Shown: positions 16,825 through 25,954, numbered from the stretch's first letter. The stretch is DNA of 64,000 bases from UBA12481 sp942493265 (GCA_942493265.1 OW818688.1:4712001-4776000); one strand, 5' to 3'. A program made the numbers and translations. The notes: generated by a model not told the origin, from the letters alone.

Positions 16825-18987
16825 ATGTTAAAAAAGGCCAGAATAATTGTTTCAGCACTTATCCTCACGGGATTTCTCCTTTTGGTTGCCTTTATCCTGT
16901 CGATTTATTTCGGAGCATTCGGTCATTTGCCCGATCAGGCCGATCTGCTTCACTATAAGAACAAAACAGCCTCGCTGGTTTATGCAGAGGATGGTGAGCT
17001 GATCGGCAAATACTTCGCGCAGAACCGGACCAACATATCATACAGTCAGCTTCCCGTACATCTGGTAAATGCACTCATTGCCACTGAGGATGCCCGATTT
17101 TTCGAACACGAAGGCATTGACTCCAGAAGCATTATTCGTGTCATTTTCAAGTCGATACTGTTTAGCAACCGCGACGCTGGAGGCGGCAGCACCATCAGCC
17201 AGCAGCTGATCAAAAACATGTTTGGCCGGAGCCATCATGGCATACTCACCATGCCGGTGAATAAGATCAAGGAGGCCCTGATAGCCAAGCGACTTGAGAA
17301 AATCTACAACAAAGAGGAAATCCTTGCCCTTTATCTCAATACCGTTACTTTCGGTGAAAACCTGTATGGCATTGAATCCGCAGCGCTCCGTTATTTTAAC
17401 AAGCGCACCGGTCAGCTGACGATTGATGAATCCGCTGTGCTGATCGGGATGCTGAAAGCCAATACCACCTATAATCCACACCTGTATCCTGAAAGCTCCA
17501 AAATCAGGCGGAACGTGGTGTTCATGCAGCTGGCAAAATACAAATACATCACTTTCACCCAGGCTGACTCCCTGAGCAGCCTTCCTATAAAACTGGATTA
17601 TGCCAATCTGGAATCCAGGGGACCGGCCGATTATTTTCTGGTAAGGGTGCAGAATGATGCCAAACAGATTCTGGCGGAAATTTACCGGAACACCGGGAAG
17701 CAATGGAATCTGGAAGAAGAGGGATTAGTGATCAGGACCACGCTGAATCTGAAGCTGCAGAGATTTGCCCTGGAATCTTACCGGGAACATCTGGGGGAGA
17801 TGCAGGAAAAACTGCGGGATCAGTACCGAACCCTATCCGGATTAAAACTCCTTAAGGAGATAAATGACACCCTGAATTTGGAAGATGTTGAGCTGCAGGC
17901 CGGATTGTTCGCCATGGATCCGAAAACCGGAGCCATAAAAGCCTGGGTGGGGGGTATAAATTTCCAGACGAATCCTTATGAGGAGGTTATGGCACGGCGA
18001 CAGCTTGCCTCATCGTTTAAACCCATTGTGTACGCCGCGGCGCTCGAAAAAGGGCTGAGACCCTGCCAATATCTTGATAATAAGCCTATTGCTATCGCCG
18101 GTTTTGAAGATTGGAGTCCGAAGAATTATGATCTCTCTACCGGAGGAAAATATTCGCTTGCCGGAGCGCTGGCCAACTCGATGAATGTACCCACGGTGAA
18201 CTTATATCTTGAAGTGGGTTTTGAACGTTTAGAAGAGCTATGGAATAAGATGGGATTCTCGTTCCGGATATACAATTCGCCCTCCGTAGCCCTCGGAACC
18301 CCTGAAGCCAGCGTGTACGAACTGGCCATAGCCTATGCCTCCTTTGCCAATGGGGGATTCAGGGTAAAGCCGGCTGCCATCGCCTCGATATCAACCGCCG
18401 ACGGGAAATTACTGTATGAATATCTATTCCCTGCATTGGAAGAGCGGATTATGAAAGAGGAAACCAGCATCCTGATGAGTGCCATGCTGCAAAAGGCAGT
18501 GAGAGAAGGAACCGGAGCCACTATGGCGAGTGTTTATGGAGTGAGGGTACCCTGGGCGGGAAAAACCGGCACCTCGCAAAGTTATGCCGACGCGTGGTTT
18601 GGAGCATTCAATCCCGGCCTGGTTATGGTAACACGGGTTGGCGCCTCCACTCCGGCCATCCATTTTAACCACGGATCAAAAGGTTCGGGCAGTGCATTGG
18701 CATTACCACTGGTTGCCAGAACATTAAGAAAGATAGAACTCGATCCGGTTTTGAAGGAAGCGCTTACTGAGCCATTCCCTGCCCTGCCCTTCTCCCTGAC
18801 GGGGGCACTCGATTGTCCCGACTACCGCGAAGAAACTTTCGTTGAGAAGGTTAAGGAAATATTCAGTCCAAACAAGAGAATTACGGAAAAGGACAAGAAG
18901 CTGGTCGAAAAAGAGCCGGAACCCGTTAAGAAAAAGAAAAAATCTATTTTCGATATATTCAAGAAGAAAAAGAAGGAAGGAAATTAG
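16825..18987 (+). CDS. Class A penicillin-binding protein (PBP1A-type)
   Basis: A 720-residue peptidoglycan synthase. One N-terminal transmembrane helix (about 8-30) is followed by the GT51 glycosyltransferase domain (EDARFFEHEGID and GGSTISQQLIKN) and a transpeptidase domain with SxxK as SSFKP, SxN as SMN and KTG as KTGTSQSY. A Lys-rich tail of about 60 residues ends the protein. It builds and cross-links glycan strands in the periplasm. The ATG at 16825 is preferred over a TTG 6 nt upstream. TATCTTTT at 16813-16820 is a possible -7 box almost touching the start, as for the helicase gene. Confidence 0.92.
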   Translation: MLKKARIIVSALILTGFLLLVAFILSIYFGAFGHLPDQADLLHYKNKTASLVYAEDGELIGKYFAQNRTNISYSQLPVHLVNALIATEDARFFEHEGIDSRSIIRVIFKSILFSNRDAGGGSTISQQLIKNMFGRSHHGILTMPVNKIKEALIAKRLEKIYNKEEILALYLNTVTFGENLYGIESAALRYFNKRTGQLTIDESAVLIGMLKANTTYNPHLYPESSKIRRNVVFMQLAKYKYITFTQADSLSSLPIKLDYANLESRGPADYFLVRVQNDAKQILAEIYRNTGKQWNLEEEGLVIRTTLNLKLQRFALESYREHLGEMQEKLRDQYRTLSGLKLLKEINDTLNLEDVELQAGLFAMDPKTGAIKAWVGGINFQTNPYEEVMARRQLASSFKPIVYAAALEKGLRPCQYLDNKPIAIAGFEDWSPKNYDLSTGGKYSLAGALANSMNVPTVNLYLEVGFERLEELWNKMGFSFRIYNSPSVALGTPEASVYELAIAYASFANGGFRVKPAAIASISTADGKLLYEYLFPALEERIMKEETSILMSAMLQKAVREGTGATMASVYGVRVPWAGKTGTSQSYADAWFGAFNPGLVMVTRVGASTPAIHFNHGSKGSGSALALPLVARTLRKIELDPVLKEALTEPFPALPFSLTGALDCPDYREETFVEKVKEIFSPNKRITEKDKKLVEKEPEPVKKKKKSIFDIFKKKKKEGN

Positions 18988-19081
18988 TCTATGCGCTATT
19001 GGGTCATTGCGTGAAAATATGAGTTGCTTACCTTTCCAATCAAAAGAGCAACAGCATAGCTGGCCAGCCTTGCTTCTGTTC

Positions 19082-19146
19082 TGCATATTTATGCATTGAA
19101 TGATTCAATATTCCTGAATTATGCCATTTTATTGCAATATTATGCA
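19082..19146. promoter_or_regulatory. Two TGCA-N6-TGCA palindromes 51 bp apart
   Basis: TGCATATTTATGCA at 19082-19095 and TGCAATATTATGCA at 19133-19146 share the form TGCA-N6-TGCA and begin 51 bp apart, close to five helical turns. A further small palindrome, TTGAATGATTCAA, is at 19096-19108. The downstream site ends 3 nt before the -33 element of the next promoter. The layout suggests a dimeric regulator binding cooperatively. The regulator is unknown. Confidence 0.5.
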
Positions 19147-19149
19147 TGA

Positions 19150-19178
19150 TTGAATGTATAATATTCCATTTACCTTTG
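19150..19178 (+). promoter_or_regulatory. Bacteroidota-type promoter of the GltB-fragment gene
   Basis: TTG at 19150-19152, an 18-nt spacer, then TACCTTTG at 19171-19178. The same 18-nt spacing is seen at the two ars promoters. The transcription start would fall near 19185, so the in-frame ATG at 19180 would not be in the message and translation should begin at 19210. Confidence 0.65.
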
Positions 19179-19209
19179 CATGGTTATTTGTAAGGTGAAA
19201 GGATTTAAG

Positions 19210-19569
19210 ATGAAAACAGATTTGACAGGAGTTTTGGGTACCGGGTTGGTTTTTCTGCCACAGTATCAATATGAAGCGGTATTATGTATGGAAGTACTCA
19301 CAAAATTCATCCGCCAGGAAGGTTTGGAATTGATTAAATATCAAGATATTACAGATGGTTCCCCGGCCCTTGAGGCCATCTCGGATACTTGCGAAACTGT
19401 TATTGCACAGGTATTTATCAAGGCGAATTTAAAAAAGGAAGTGTTCGAGCAGAAACTGGGCATGATACAAAAGCTGGCGGAGCAACAAATCCATGATTCC
19501 AAGCTGAAACATCGCCAGTCGTTTTCGATAGGCGCCCTTTCGACCCGGGTGATACGGAAAGCTTCATAA
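19210..19569 (+). CDS. Stand-alone fragment of the glutamate synthase (GltB) amidotransferase domain
   Basis: A 119-residue protein that reads as an internal piece of the class II glutaminase domain of the glutamate synthase large subunit. Matching stretches are GVLGTGLVFLPQ, EGLELIKYQDI, ETVIAQVFIKA, FEQKLGMIQKLAE and FSIGALSTRVIRKAS. The N-terminal nucleophile cysteine segment and the rest of GltB are absent, so it cannot be a glutaminase by itself. A good promoter with paired palindromes suggests it is expressed rather than dead. It may be a gene remnant, or a small protein that kept the fold for regulation or binding. The call rests on motif memory, not on a search. Confidence 0.6.
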   Translation: MKTDLTGVLGTGLVFLPQYQYEAVLCMEVLTKFIRQEGLELIKYQDITDGSPALEAISDTCETVIAQVFIKANLKKEVFEQKLGMIQKLAEQQIHDSKLKHRQSFSIGALSTRVIRKAS

Positions 19570-19681
19570 AAAAAAAGATACCACATTGGATTCAATGGAA
19601 AGCGGGCAATCCAAGCCTGCTTAGCGGCAATACAATCTAAAATCGTACCTTAGTGGTTGATTTAGATTTAAACTATTGGCA

Positions 19682-20659
19682 ATGAAATCATTGTATTTTT
19701 CAATAGTGGTGGTTCTCGCTTTTCTTGTTTCCTGTAAAAAAGATACCCTGCCGGTTGTAGAATCGCTGACAGCCAGCATAGAAGATGCCACCCATGCCGC
19801 CCTTTATGGAAATGTAAGTGATGAAGGATCCGATCCGGTCACCTCCAGGGGTTTTTGCTGGGCCTTCCATCCGGATCCATCCATCGACGACAACTATTTC
19901 GATCATTCTTCCGGTGCCGGTTTGTATACCGTGCACCTCGGAATCCTCCCCGACTCCACTTATTACGCCAGGGCATACGCAACGAACAGTATTGGCACCG
20001 CTTACGGCATTCAGCTTGAATTCTCAACTGTTGGCACCTACACCGGAACTTTCGATGACTCCAGGGATGGTAACAACTATCGCTGGGTAAGGATTGGCAC
20101 CCAGATCTGGATGTCGGAAAACCTGGCATACCTGCCCGAAGTATCTCCTCCTTCGGTAGGTGCGCATCAGGAGGCATTTTATTATGTCGCAGGATATGCG
20201 GGGAATGATGTGCAGGCGGCTATCGCGACGGAAAATTACCGGAAGTACGGAGTATTGTATAACTGGAAGGCTTTGCAATCTGCCTGTCCATCAGGATGGC
20301 ACACACCTTCCGACAATGATTGGATGATCTTGGAGGAATATCTGGGAATGAACGTTTCAGAATTGGAGGAATGGGACTACCGTGCTTCCGGAAGCGTTGG
20401 GAAAAAGATCAAATCATCAACAGGCTGGTCAGAAGGCGGGAACGGGAATAATAACAGCGGATTGAATATTCTGCCAGCCGGTGGTCGAAATACCAATGGT
20501 GAATTCGCGGCATTAGGATTACGCGTCACTTTCAGGACAGGAAATGCCGGAGGGTCAACCTTTAACTTCAGCCGGTCCCTGAGTTATGACAATGATGGCA
20601 TACACCGCGGGACGGCCGTCCATAATTCAGGCTTACCAGCCCGATGCATAAAATACTGA
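19682..20659 (+). CDS. FISUMP-domain lipoprotein
   Basis: A 325-residue lipoprotein. The signal peptide ends in a lipobox (FLVSC). Residues about 25-120 form an Ig/fibronectin-like sandwich with PVTSRGFCWAF and YYARAYATNSIG. Residues about 125-325 are the Fibrobacter succinogenes major paralogous domain (FISUMP): DSRDGNNYRWVRIGTQIWMSENLAY, GVLYNWKAL, CPSGWHTPSDNDW and a C-terminal ARCIKY. It is probably anchored at the outer membrane surface; its role is unknown. The ATG at 19682 is preferred over a TTG 6 nt earlier. TACCTTAG at about 19648 may be its -7 box. Confidence 0.85.
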   Translation: MKSLYFSIVVVLAFLVSCKKDTLPVVESLTASIEDATHAALYGNVSDEGSDPVTSRGFCWAFHPDPSIDDNYFDHSSGAGLYTVHLGILPDSTYYARAYATNSIGTAYGIQLEFSTVGTYTGTFDDSRDGNNYRWVRIGTQIWMSENLAYLPEVSPPSVGAHQEAFYYVAGYAGNDVQAAIATENYRKYGVLYNWKALQSACPSGWHTPSDNDWMILEEYLGMNVSELEEWDYRASGSVGKKIKSSTGWSEGGNGNNNSGLNILPAGGRNTNGEFAALGLRVTFRTGNAGGSTFNFSRSLSYDNDGIHRGTAVHNSGLPARCIKY

Positions 20660-20733
20660 GATAGTCGGATTTTCGCTTCTTCGACCTTGAATTCGACAGG
20701 GTTGATTAGAAAAATCCACAAAACTTGAAAATA

Positions 20734-21864
20734 ATGAGAATTCCCTATTTCGGCTTGATATTTATAACCCTCTGCCTGTGGAGTTGCCAATCGAAAAATA
20801 ATTCAGATACCCTGGTTATCGATCTTGATGATGCCCGCAAGAACAAAGTGGAAGTCAAATACAGCGAGGTGGTTAAACGGGTGGAGTACATACAGCCCGA
20901 AACAACGGCTCAGTCCATTGTATTCTGGTCTTCCAATTGTGTGATTTCAGACCAGTATATGTTTTTGGTCGTAGGGCAAACATCCGCCAGCATCCTCTGT
21001 TTCCGCAGGAATGGCGAATTCATCGGTCAGGTTGGCCGCAATGGCAAGGGCCCCAATGAATATATATCGCCGTACGATCTCCAGCTTTCGCCTGACCAAA
21101 AACACCTCTTCTGGCTGGATATGAGGCAGAAGAGGGTTTTCAGGTTCTCACTGGATGAATCCACCATTAAACAGGTTACTCTGAAGGGCAGTACCTATCT
21201 GCATGACCTGGCGGTTACGGGCGATCATATCTATATAAATACCCTGCCTGATATCAGCCAGGATAATCCTTGCCGGGTGATTGAGCTGGATTATGATCTG
21301 AACCAGACAGGAGGATATCTACCGCAGGACCATCTTCCGGAACGATTTTTCCCGGCTCCAAACCACCTTTACTTCTACAAGGATCACTTCTATCTTAATA
21401 CACTGGAATCTAACGAGATCCTGATATATGACAAAGATTTTCATTTGAGCAGGAAAATTAGTTTCAGCCATCTGATTGACCGGCAGGAGCTCAACAATAT
21501 TAAATTTTGGGGTGATGAGATTATTGCAGAATTCCGTGAAACATCTGAATTTAAACCTGGAACCACCGTTGGGTACGACCTGGGTTCGAAGGCTCCACAA
21601 TACATCATCGCTTTATTTGATCTCAAGGGAAATTGCCGGTCGGCAGAATTTATTGATGATCTAACCATTCAAGGCAGGGAACAACGGTTGGGGGAACAGA
21701 CCCAGTCGGGTTACTTGAACAGTCATGTTGAGATTGAGAATGTTCAAAGATGGATCCTCGAAAATGATCCAAGGGCAGATAAGATGGATCCTGTCCTGCA
21801 AAAAATGATTCTCGACTCCAAACCAGATGACAATCCGATCATACGGATTTACTGGACCCGATGA
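20734..21864 (+). CDS. 6-bladed beta-propeller lipoprotein
   Basis: A 376-residue lipoprotein with lipobox LWSC near residue 18. The body resembles Bacteroidota 6-bladed propeller proteins: VKRVEYIQPET, ILCFRRNGEFIGQVGRNGKGPNEY, HDLAVTGDHIYI and LIYDKDFHLSRKI. The RNGKGPNEY element is typical. The ATG at 20734 is preferred over the TTG at 20725. Such proteins are found at the cell envelope and their ligands are mostly unknown. It follows the FISUMP gene by 74 nt and may be co-transcribed. Confidence 0.78.
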   Translation: MRIPYFGLIFITLCLWSCQSKNNSDTLVIDLDDARKNKVEVKYSEVVKRVEYIQPETTAQSIVFWSSNCVISDQYMFLVVGQTSASILCFRRNGEFIGQVGRNGKGPNEYISPYDLQLSPDQKHLFWLDMRQKRVFRFSLDESTIKQVTLKGSTYLHDLAVTGDHIYINTLPDISQDNPCRVIELDYDLNQTGGYLPQDHLPERFFPAPNHLYFYKDHFYLNTLESNEILIYDKDFHLSRKISFSHLIDRQELNNIKFWGDEIIAEFRETSEFKPGTTVGYDLGSKAPQYIIALFDLKGNCRSAEFIDDLTIQGREQRLGEQTQSGYLNSHVEIENVQRWILENDPRADKMDPVLQKMILDSKPDDNPIIRIYWTR

Positions 21865-21907
21865 TTAACAGAATCCCCCGGAAATAAAGATCACTATGTT
21901 CCAACAA

Positions 21908-23467
21908 TTATTGAATAACCAATCGCCTGACCTGCGAACCCTTTCCCCCGAAAAATCTGAGCAGGTACAATCCTTTTGGAAAACTGCTTAAATTGACTGT
22001 GACAGAATTGATTAAGGTTGATTGATGGACAACCTGTCCTAAGGAATTCAAAAGGTGAAACAACACCGGCTCAGAGGATCCTGATGATTCGATATTGATT
22101 ATTCCGTCGGTCGGATTCGGGTAAATCCGGAATTTTTCGCCGGCAATAACCTCTCCAACCCCATTTAAAACCACTGTAAGAGTTTCAGAAGGATCGGAGA
22201 TGCATCCATCGATGGTTACCACCACGTAATAATCACCGGTTTCAGTGATTGTATAGATCTGCGAGGTGGCACCCGGAATCGGTCCGTTTGCATTGTACCA
22301 CTGGTTACCCATGAAAGAACTGGAAGTCAGATCATTGCCTTTCTGAGTGATAACCGGGGGATCGGGAATCACGCTCAATTTGATATTCAATTGGTATTCA
22401 GGGCCCTCACCACAATCATTAAGACCTTTCACCCGGATGGTTCCCTCACCGGTGTTCAGTCCGAAATCCAGGGTAATCGAATTTCCGGTACTGCTGCCGG
22501 TGGCATCGGCATTGACAGTCCAGCTATAAGATGTTGCATTTTTAATGACCGGAACCTGATAGGTGACATTTCGCTGACGTTGGCAAACCAAAGCCGGGCC
22601 GCTGATGGCTCCGGCGGCTTCGGGGAGCGGATTCACGGTAACCGGGAAGATGTTGCCGACGCCGGTCCCAAGATTATTCTGGCCGGCAACGGTGATATTT
22701 CCGGATTTTGCATTTTGATTGAAACTGACTGAAATAGAGTCGGTCTGACTGGCGCCGGAAAAACCTTCCGGTAATGTCCAAATATAAGATAATGCCCTGT
22801 AAATCGGCGGCACCCGGTAGGTTATCCTGCTCTGACCCTGGCAAACTGAAGCGGGTCCGGAAATGGCACCGGCATCTGCCGGGGGCCTTGCGGTAGGATA
22901 AAGAGTGGTGGAATGAGTCCAGGTGTGATCGCTGGTAGATTTCATCCAGCTATAGGTGCCAATCTTTTTCCCCTCTCCCGGCCAGGGATTCATATAATAA
23001 ATGTTCTCGCCGGAAATACCATGTCCAACCAGAAAATGGCCTCCACCGGATGTCCAGCCCCACCGCATGACAAATGGGCGGTTGTTCTCCATTAAGGTGG
23101 TGATTTCCGCTAGGGTCAGCTCAGTAGTTACGGTATTCGACCCCAGATTCGAAAAGTGTATCAGGATGTCGGCTATGCTGCCGGGACCTCCGTAAAGGTT
23201 ATTCCACATATTGCAGGAAGTTGGCGATACGCAGCAGTCCTGATTCCCAAAGCTGATATCAGAAAAGGTTTCAGAAGTTCTGGCATATTCGGCAATCTGG
23301 CATTGCGGAATTTTTTTCCCGTAAAACTCCAGAATGCAGGCTGAAGTTCCTGCCCAGCACCACTCGGTTTGCGACTGGGTTATCCGGGAAACATTCAATA
23401 CCTGGGCAGAGAGCGGTGCTGCAATAAATACAAGCAGGAAATATAGGATTGGGAATATCTTTTTCAT
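21908..23467 (-). CDS. Secreted papain-like cysteine protease with T9SS sorting domain
   Basis: A 519-residue secreted protein. The signal peptide (1-22, ending SAQ) is followed at once by a papain-like domain with Cys37 in EWCWAGTSA, His144 in GGGHFLVG and Asn160 in YYMNPW. There is no room for an N-terminal propeptide. Two PKD/Ig-like repeats follow, each starting GAISGPA.VCQ (about 205-380). The C-terminal T9SS type A sorting domain starts FRIYPNPTDG and ends RRLVIQ, so the protein should cross the outer membrane by T9SS. The frame is open upstream but MKKIFPILYF at 23467 gives the proper signal peptide. Its start lies 22 nt after the stop of the small secreted gene, so the two form an operon. 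Confidence 0.85.
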   Translation of the reverse strand: MKKIFPILYFLLVFIAAPLSAQVLNVSRITQSQTEWCWAGTSACILEFYGKKIPQCQIAEYARTSETFSDISFGNQDCCVSPTSCNMWNNLYGGPGSIADILIHFSNLGSNTVTTELTLAEITTLMENNRPFVMRWGWTSGGGHFLVGHGISGENIYYMNPWPGEGKKIGTYSWMKSTSDHTWTHSTTLYPTARPPADAGAISGPASVCQGQSRITYRVPPIYRALSYIWTLPEGFSGASQTDSISVSFNQNAKSGNITVAGQNNLGTGVGNIFPVTVNPLPEAAGAISGPALVCQRQRNVTYQVPVIKNATSYSWTVNADATGSSTGNSITLDFGLNTGEGTIRVKGLNDCGEGPEYQLNIKLSVIPDPPVITQKGNDLTSSSFMGNQWYNANGPIPGATSQIYTITETGDYYVVVTIDGCISDPSETLTVVLNGVGEVIAGEKFRIYPNPTDGIINIESSGSSEPVLFHLLNSLGQVVHQSTLINSVTVNLSSFPKGLYLLRFFGGKGSQVRRLVIQ

Positions 23468-23489
23468 AGTTGATTCTTTTTGGGTCACG

Positions 23490-23978
23490 TTACCGATTGA
23501 ATTCCAACTGGATAAACATCGGGCTACCTTTTTCAGACTCTTCAATCAGATAATCTGTGCGGGTTTGGTAAACCCTGAGAATACCTGTTGTTGCAGCGGT
23601 TTTGTTTGCTGCATAAGCTTTTGCCAGTTCGGCAGCTCCGAAATCGACGGCCTTATAGGAGCCGTTATCCTTTTCAACAGTAAGCAACGACCGGTATTCA
23701 TTGTCGATCATCACCGGTACGCGCCAGGTTGAAGTGAAAACAACCTGCGAATCTTTCAATGTGTATACCGGAATCGGATCCCCGAACTTTATTTTCTTAA
23801 ACTCCGCTTTGTTGCGGAAACCGTAATCAGAAATACCCTCATCTGGTATATCTTTAATAAAACTATTAATTTGATTTTCAGCGGTTTTTAGCACAATTCT
23901 CTTTTCGGTTACCTGTGATTGAACCTGGCCCGCGCAAACGGCCAGGAGTGCCGCAAAGAGGATAGGTTTGATGTTCAT
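23490..23978 (-). CDS. Small secreted protein paired with the papain-like protease
   Basis: A 162-residue protein with a signal peptide (about 1-21). The body has ISDYGFRNKAEFKKIKFGDPIPVYTL, STWRVPVMIDNEYRSLLTVEKDNGSYKAVDFGAAELA, then a C-terminal strand-rich part. The pattern YGF...GxPxxVY...WRVPV.xDxxxRSLLTV is reminiscent of the streptopain (C10) propeptide/inhibitor fold, which is inference from shape. The protease next door has no propeptide of its own, so this could be its separate inhibitor or chaperone. First gene of the two-gene operon. Confidence 0.68.
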   Translation of the reverse strand: MNIKPILFAALLAVCAGQVQSQVTEKRIVLKTAENQINSFIKDIPDEGISDYGFRNKAEFKKIKFGDPIPVYTLKDSQVVFTSTWRVPVMIDNEYRSLLTVEKDNGSYKAVDFGAAELAKAYAANKTAATTGILRVYQTRTDYLIEESEKGSPMFIQLEFNR

Positions 23979-24149
23979 AAACGTTGTTTTTTGAATTCTT
24001 AAAAATAATTTTTTTGGTCAGGCTGGAATATGTTTTTCGGACATTTTTAACATGCCTGATTAAAAAAAATGAATATCCGTATTCGTATACCAATGCTGCC
24101 AATCGCTACAAGGAATATCGAAGAGAATCAGCGTGCCCTCCCGGCACTT

Positions 24150-24581
24150 TTAAAAGGTTAAAACCCTGGCACCGCTTTTAAGATACTCGGTAAGAGGTTT
24201 CCCCATACCCTTAACATCATAGCCCAGCTTCCAGAGATCTTCCACAATTCCATACGAGGTTGCACAGGCGATGCAGGCCTCAATAATAACACCATCCTTT
24301 TGCATGGCCTTCAATTTTTCCTGAAGCTTGACATTCTCAGTAATCAACTTGGCAGAGGGGCCCCATACGATCAGGGTGACATCCTTGAACCATCCGGCAG
24401 TTTTGGCTGCATGGGTGTACATAAATGCCACTTTTTCTGCAACATACGGATCACCGCTGGTCCAAACAACAACCAGCTTGTCGGTTGCAGGTTCAGCAGG
24501 ATTAACTGTTTGAGCCTTAAGCAGGGAGGACGCTGAAATTGAGATTCCCAGCAACAGGATAACCATTTTCTTAAGTTTCAT
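24150..24581 (-). CDS. Exported DsrE-family protein
   Basis: A 143-residue protein with a signal peptide (about 1-23, ending KAQ). The DsrE/F-like fold shows in DKLVVVWTSGDPYVAEKVAFMYTHAAK and VTLIVWGPSAKLI. Cys103 and Cys106 form a CxxC in EACIACATSYG, a place where DsrE relatives keep an active cysteine. It may bind or carry sulfur or a thiol in the periplasm. It is divergent from the TlpA-like gene 104 nt away, which suggests shared regulation. Confidence 0.75.
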   Translation of the reverse strand: MKLKKMVILLLGISISASSLLKAQTVNPAEPATDKLVVVWTSGDPYVAEKVAFMYTHAAKTAGWFKDVTLIVWGPSAKLITENVKLQEKLKAMQKDGVIIEACIACATSYGIVEDLWKLGYDVKGMGKPLTEYLKSGARVLTF

Positions 24582-24685
24582 TTCTTTGGAATTAATCAGG
24601 TTAAGTAATATCTGCTTTCACAAGATCCGAAGAAAACCAAAACAATCGGTAAACTTGCATCTTAGTTTAACGAGTTAATAGTGCC

Positions 24686-25954
24686 ATGTATTTAAAGAAA
24701 ACAATTCTGACTGTATTGTACCTCTGCACCAGCTTATTACTTTCCGCCCAGGAGGTAACCGGAATCCAGTCCGACATTCGCAAAATGAGCAAGGAGAAAG
24801 ATCCGTATAAAAGTGTCATGATCCGGGATAGGATAATCAGTGATTATAAACTCGACAGCAAAAAAGATTCCGAAACAATAGATCTGCTGAATGGAAATAT
24901 TGCCATTGCTTTTGCAATGAAAAAAAATTATCCGGAGTTCGAAAAATATATCAGCCTGATCAAAAACAAATTCAATCAAACATCCATGCTGAGCATGGCT
25001 GCAAATGAACTGCTGGATAAAAATATTGATGCCGGATATGCGTGTAAAATTGCAAAGGAAACCTTGGATAAATATTTCACCTTTAAGGATGATCCTGCTG
25101 CAAGACCAGAAGGCTATACAAAGGAGGACTGGGAACGATTCATGAATTTTGCAAAATATCCGTATTACGATACGTATGCAAAATCATTGTTCACTTTAAA
25201 AAGATATGATGAAGCCATTCAATACCAGCAGCTGGCATTGGATAACAAACCTGAAGAGGGACTGCCGGATGCGGTGGAACGGTATGCTAAACTTTTAGAA
25301 TTAACCGGTAAAAAGGAAGAAGCCAAACAATTGCTGTTAAAGATGGCCCGGCTGGGTAAATTAAACAAAGGCATGACTGAACAGCTGCAATCCATTCATA
25401 TCTCAGAAAAGGGCAGCGATGAAAAACTGGGAATTTATATCGACAGTTTACAGAAAAATGTCCAGGCTTCGCTAATTCAGGAGCTCAAACCCAAAATGCT
25501 CAATGAAACGGCACCCGGATTTTCCTTAAAGGACATCAATGGAAAACAGGTTAATTTATCTGACTATAAAGGGAAAATTGTCATTCTGGATTTATGGGCA
25601 ACCTGGTGTGCCCCTTGCATTGCCTCATTCCCTGCCATGCAAAAAGAGATTAAAAAACATCCGGACGTTATATTTTTATTTATTGCGGTAAATGAAAAGG
25701 GGAATAATGTTCCGGAGAAAGTAAAAACATTTATAAATAAAAACAATTACTTATTCCATGTACTTATAGATGAACCCATTAGCGAATCATCAAACATTTA
25801 TAAAATTACTTCGTCCTATAAGCCATCCGGGATACCGGCCAAATACTTTATTGACCGTGAGGGTAAACTTCGGTTCATAAGCAAAGGTTTTAACTCCGAC
25901 TCGGAGCTGATCAACGAAATGGAAGCGATGATCAGTATTTTGAAGGGTTTATGA
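24686..25954 (+). CDS. TlpA/ResA-like thioredoxin-domain protein with TPR-like N-terminus
   Basis: A 422-residue secreted protein with a signal peptide (about 1-21, LLLSAQ). Residues 25-270 are helical, with a TPR-like unit (YDTYAKSLFTLKRYDEAIQYQQLAL). The C-terminal redoxin domain (about 280-420) has APGFSLKDINGKQVNLSDYKGK and active-site WCAPC (Trp307 to Cys311), with a later cis-proline in SGIPAKYFIDREGK. It should act as a periplasmic thiol-disulfide oxidoreductase. Partner proteins are unknown. Confidence 0.85.
   Translation: MYLKKTILTVLYLCTSLLLSAQEVTGIQSDIRKMSKEKDPYKSVMIRDRIISDYKLDSKKDSETIDLLNGNIAIAFAMKKNYPEFEKYISLIKNKFNQTSMLSMAANELLDKNIDAGYACKIAKETLDKYFTFKDDPAARPEGYTKEDWERFMNFAKYPYYDTYAKSLFTLKRYDEAIQYQQLALDNKPEEGLPDAVERYAKLLELTGKKEEAKQLLLKMARLGKLNKGMTEQLQSIHISEKGSDEKLGIYIDSLQKNVQASLIQELKPKMLNETAPGFSLKDINGKQVNLSDYKGKIVILDLWATWCAPCIASFPAMQKEIKKHPDVIFLFIAVNEKGNNVPEKVKTFINKNNYLFHVLIDEPISESSNIYKITSSYKPSGIPAKYFIDREGKLRFISKGFNSDSELINEMEAMISILKGL

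Noticed and set aside
24133..24151. GTGCC-CTCCC-GGCAC hairpin as terminator after the DsrE gene
   Set aside because: The T-run is on the wrong side for the minus-strand DsrE gene, and no plus-strand gene ends there.
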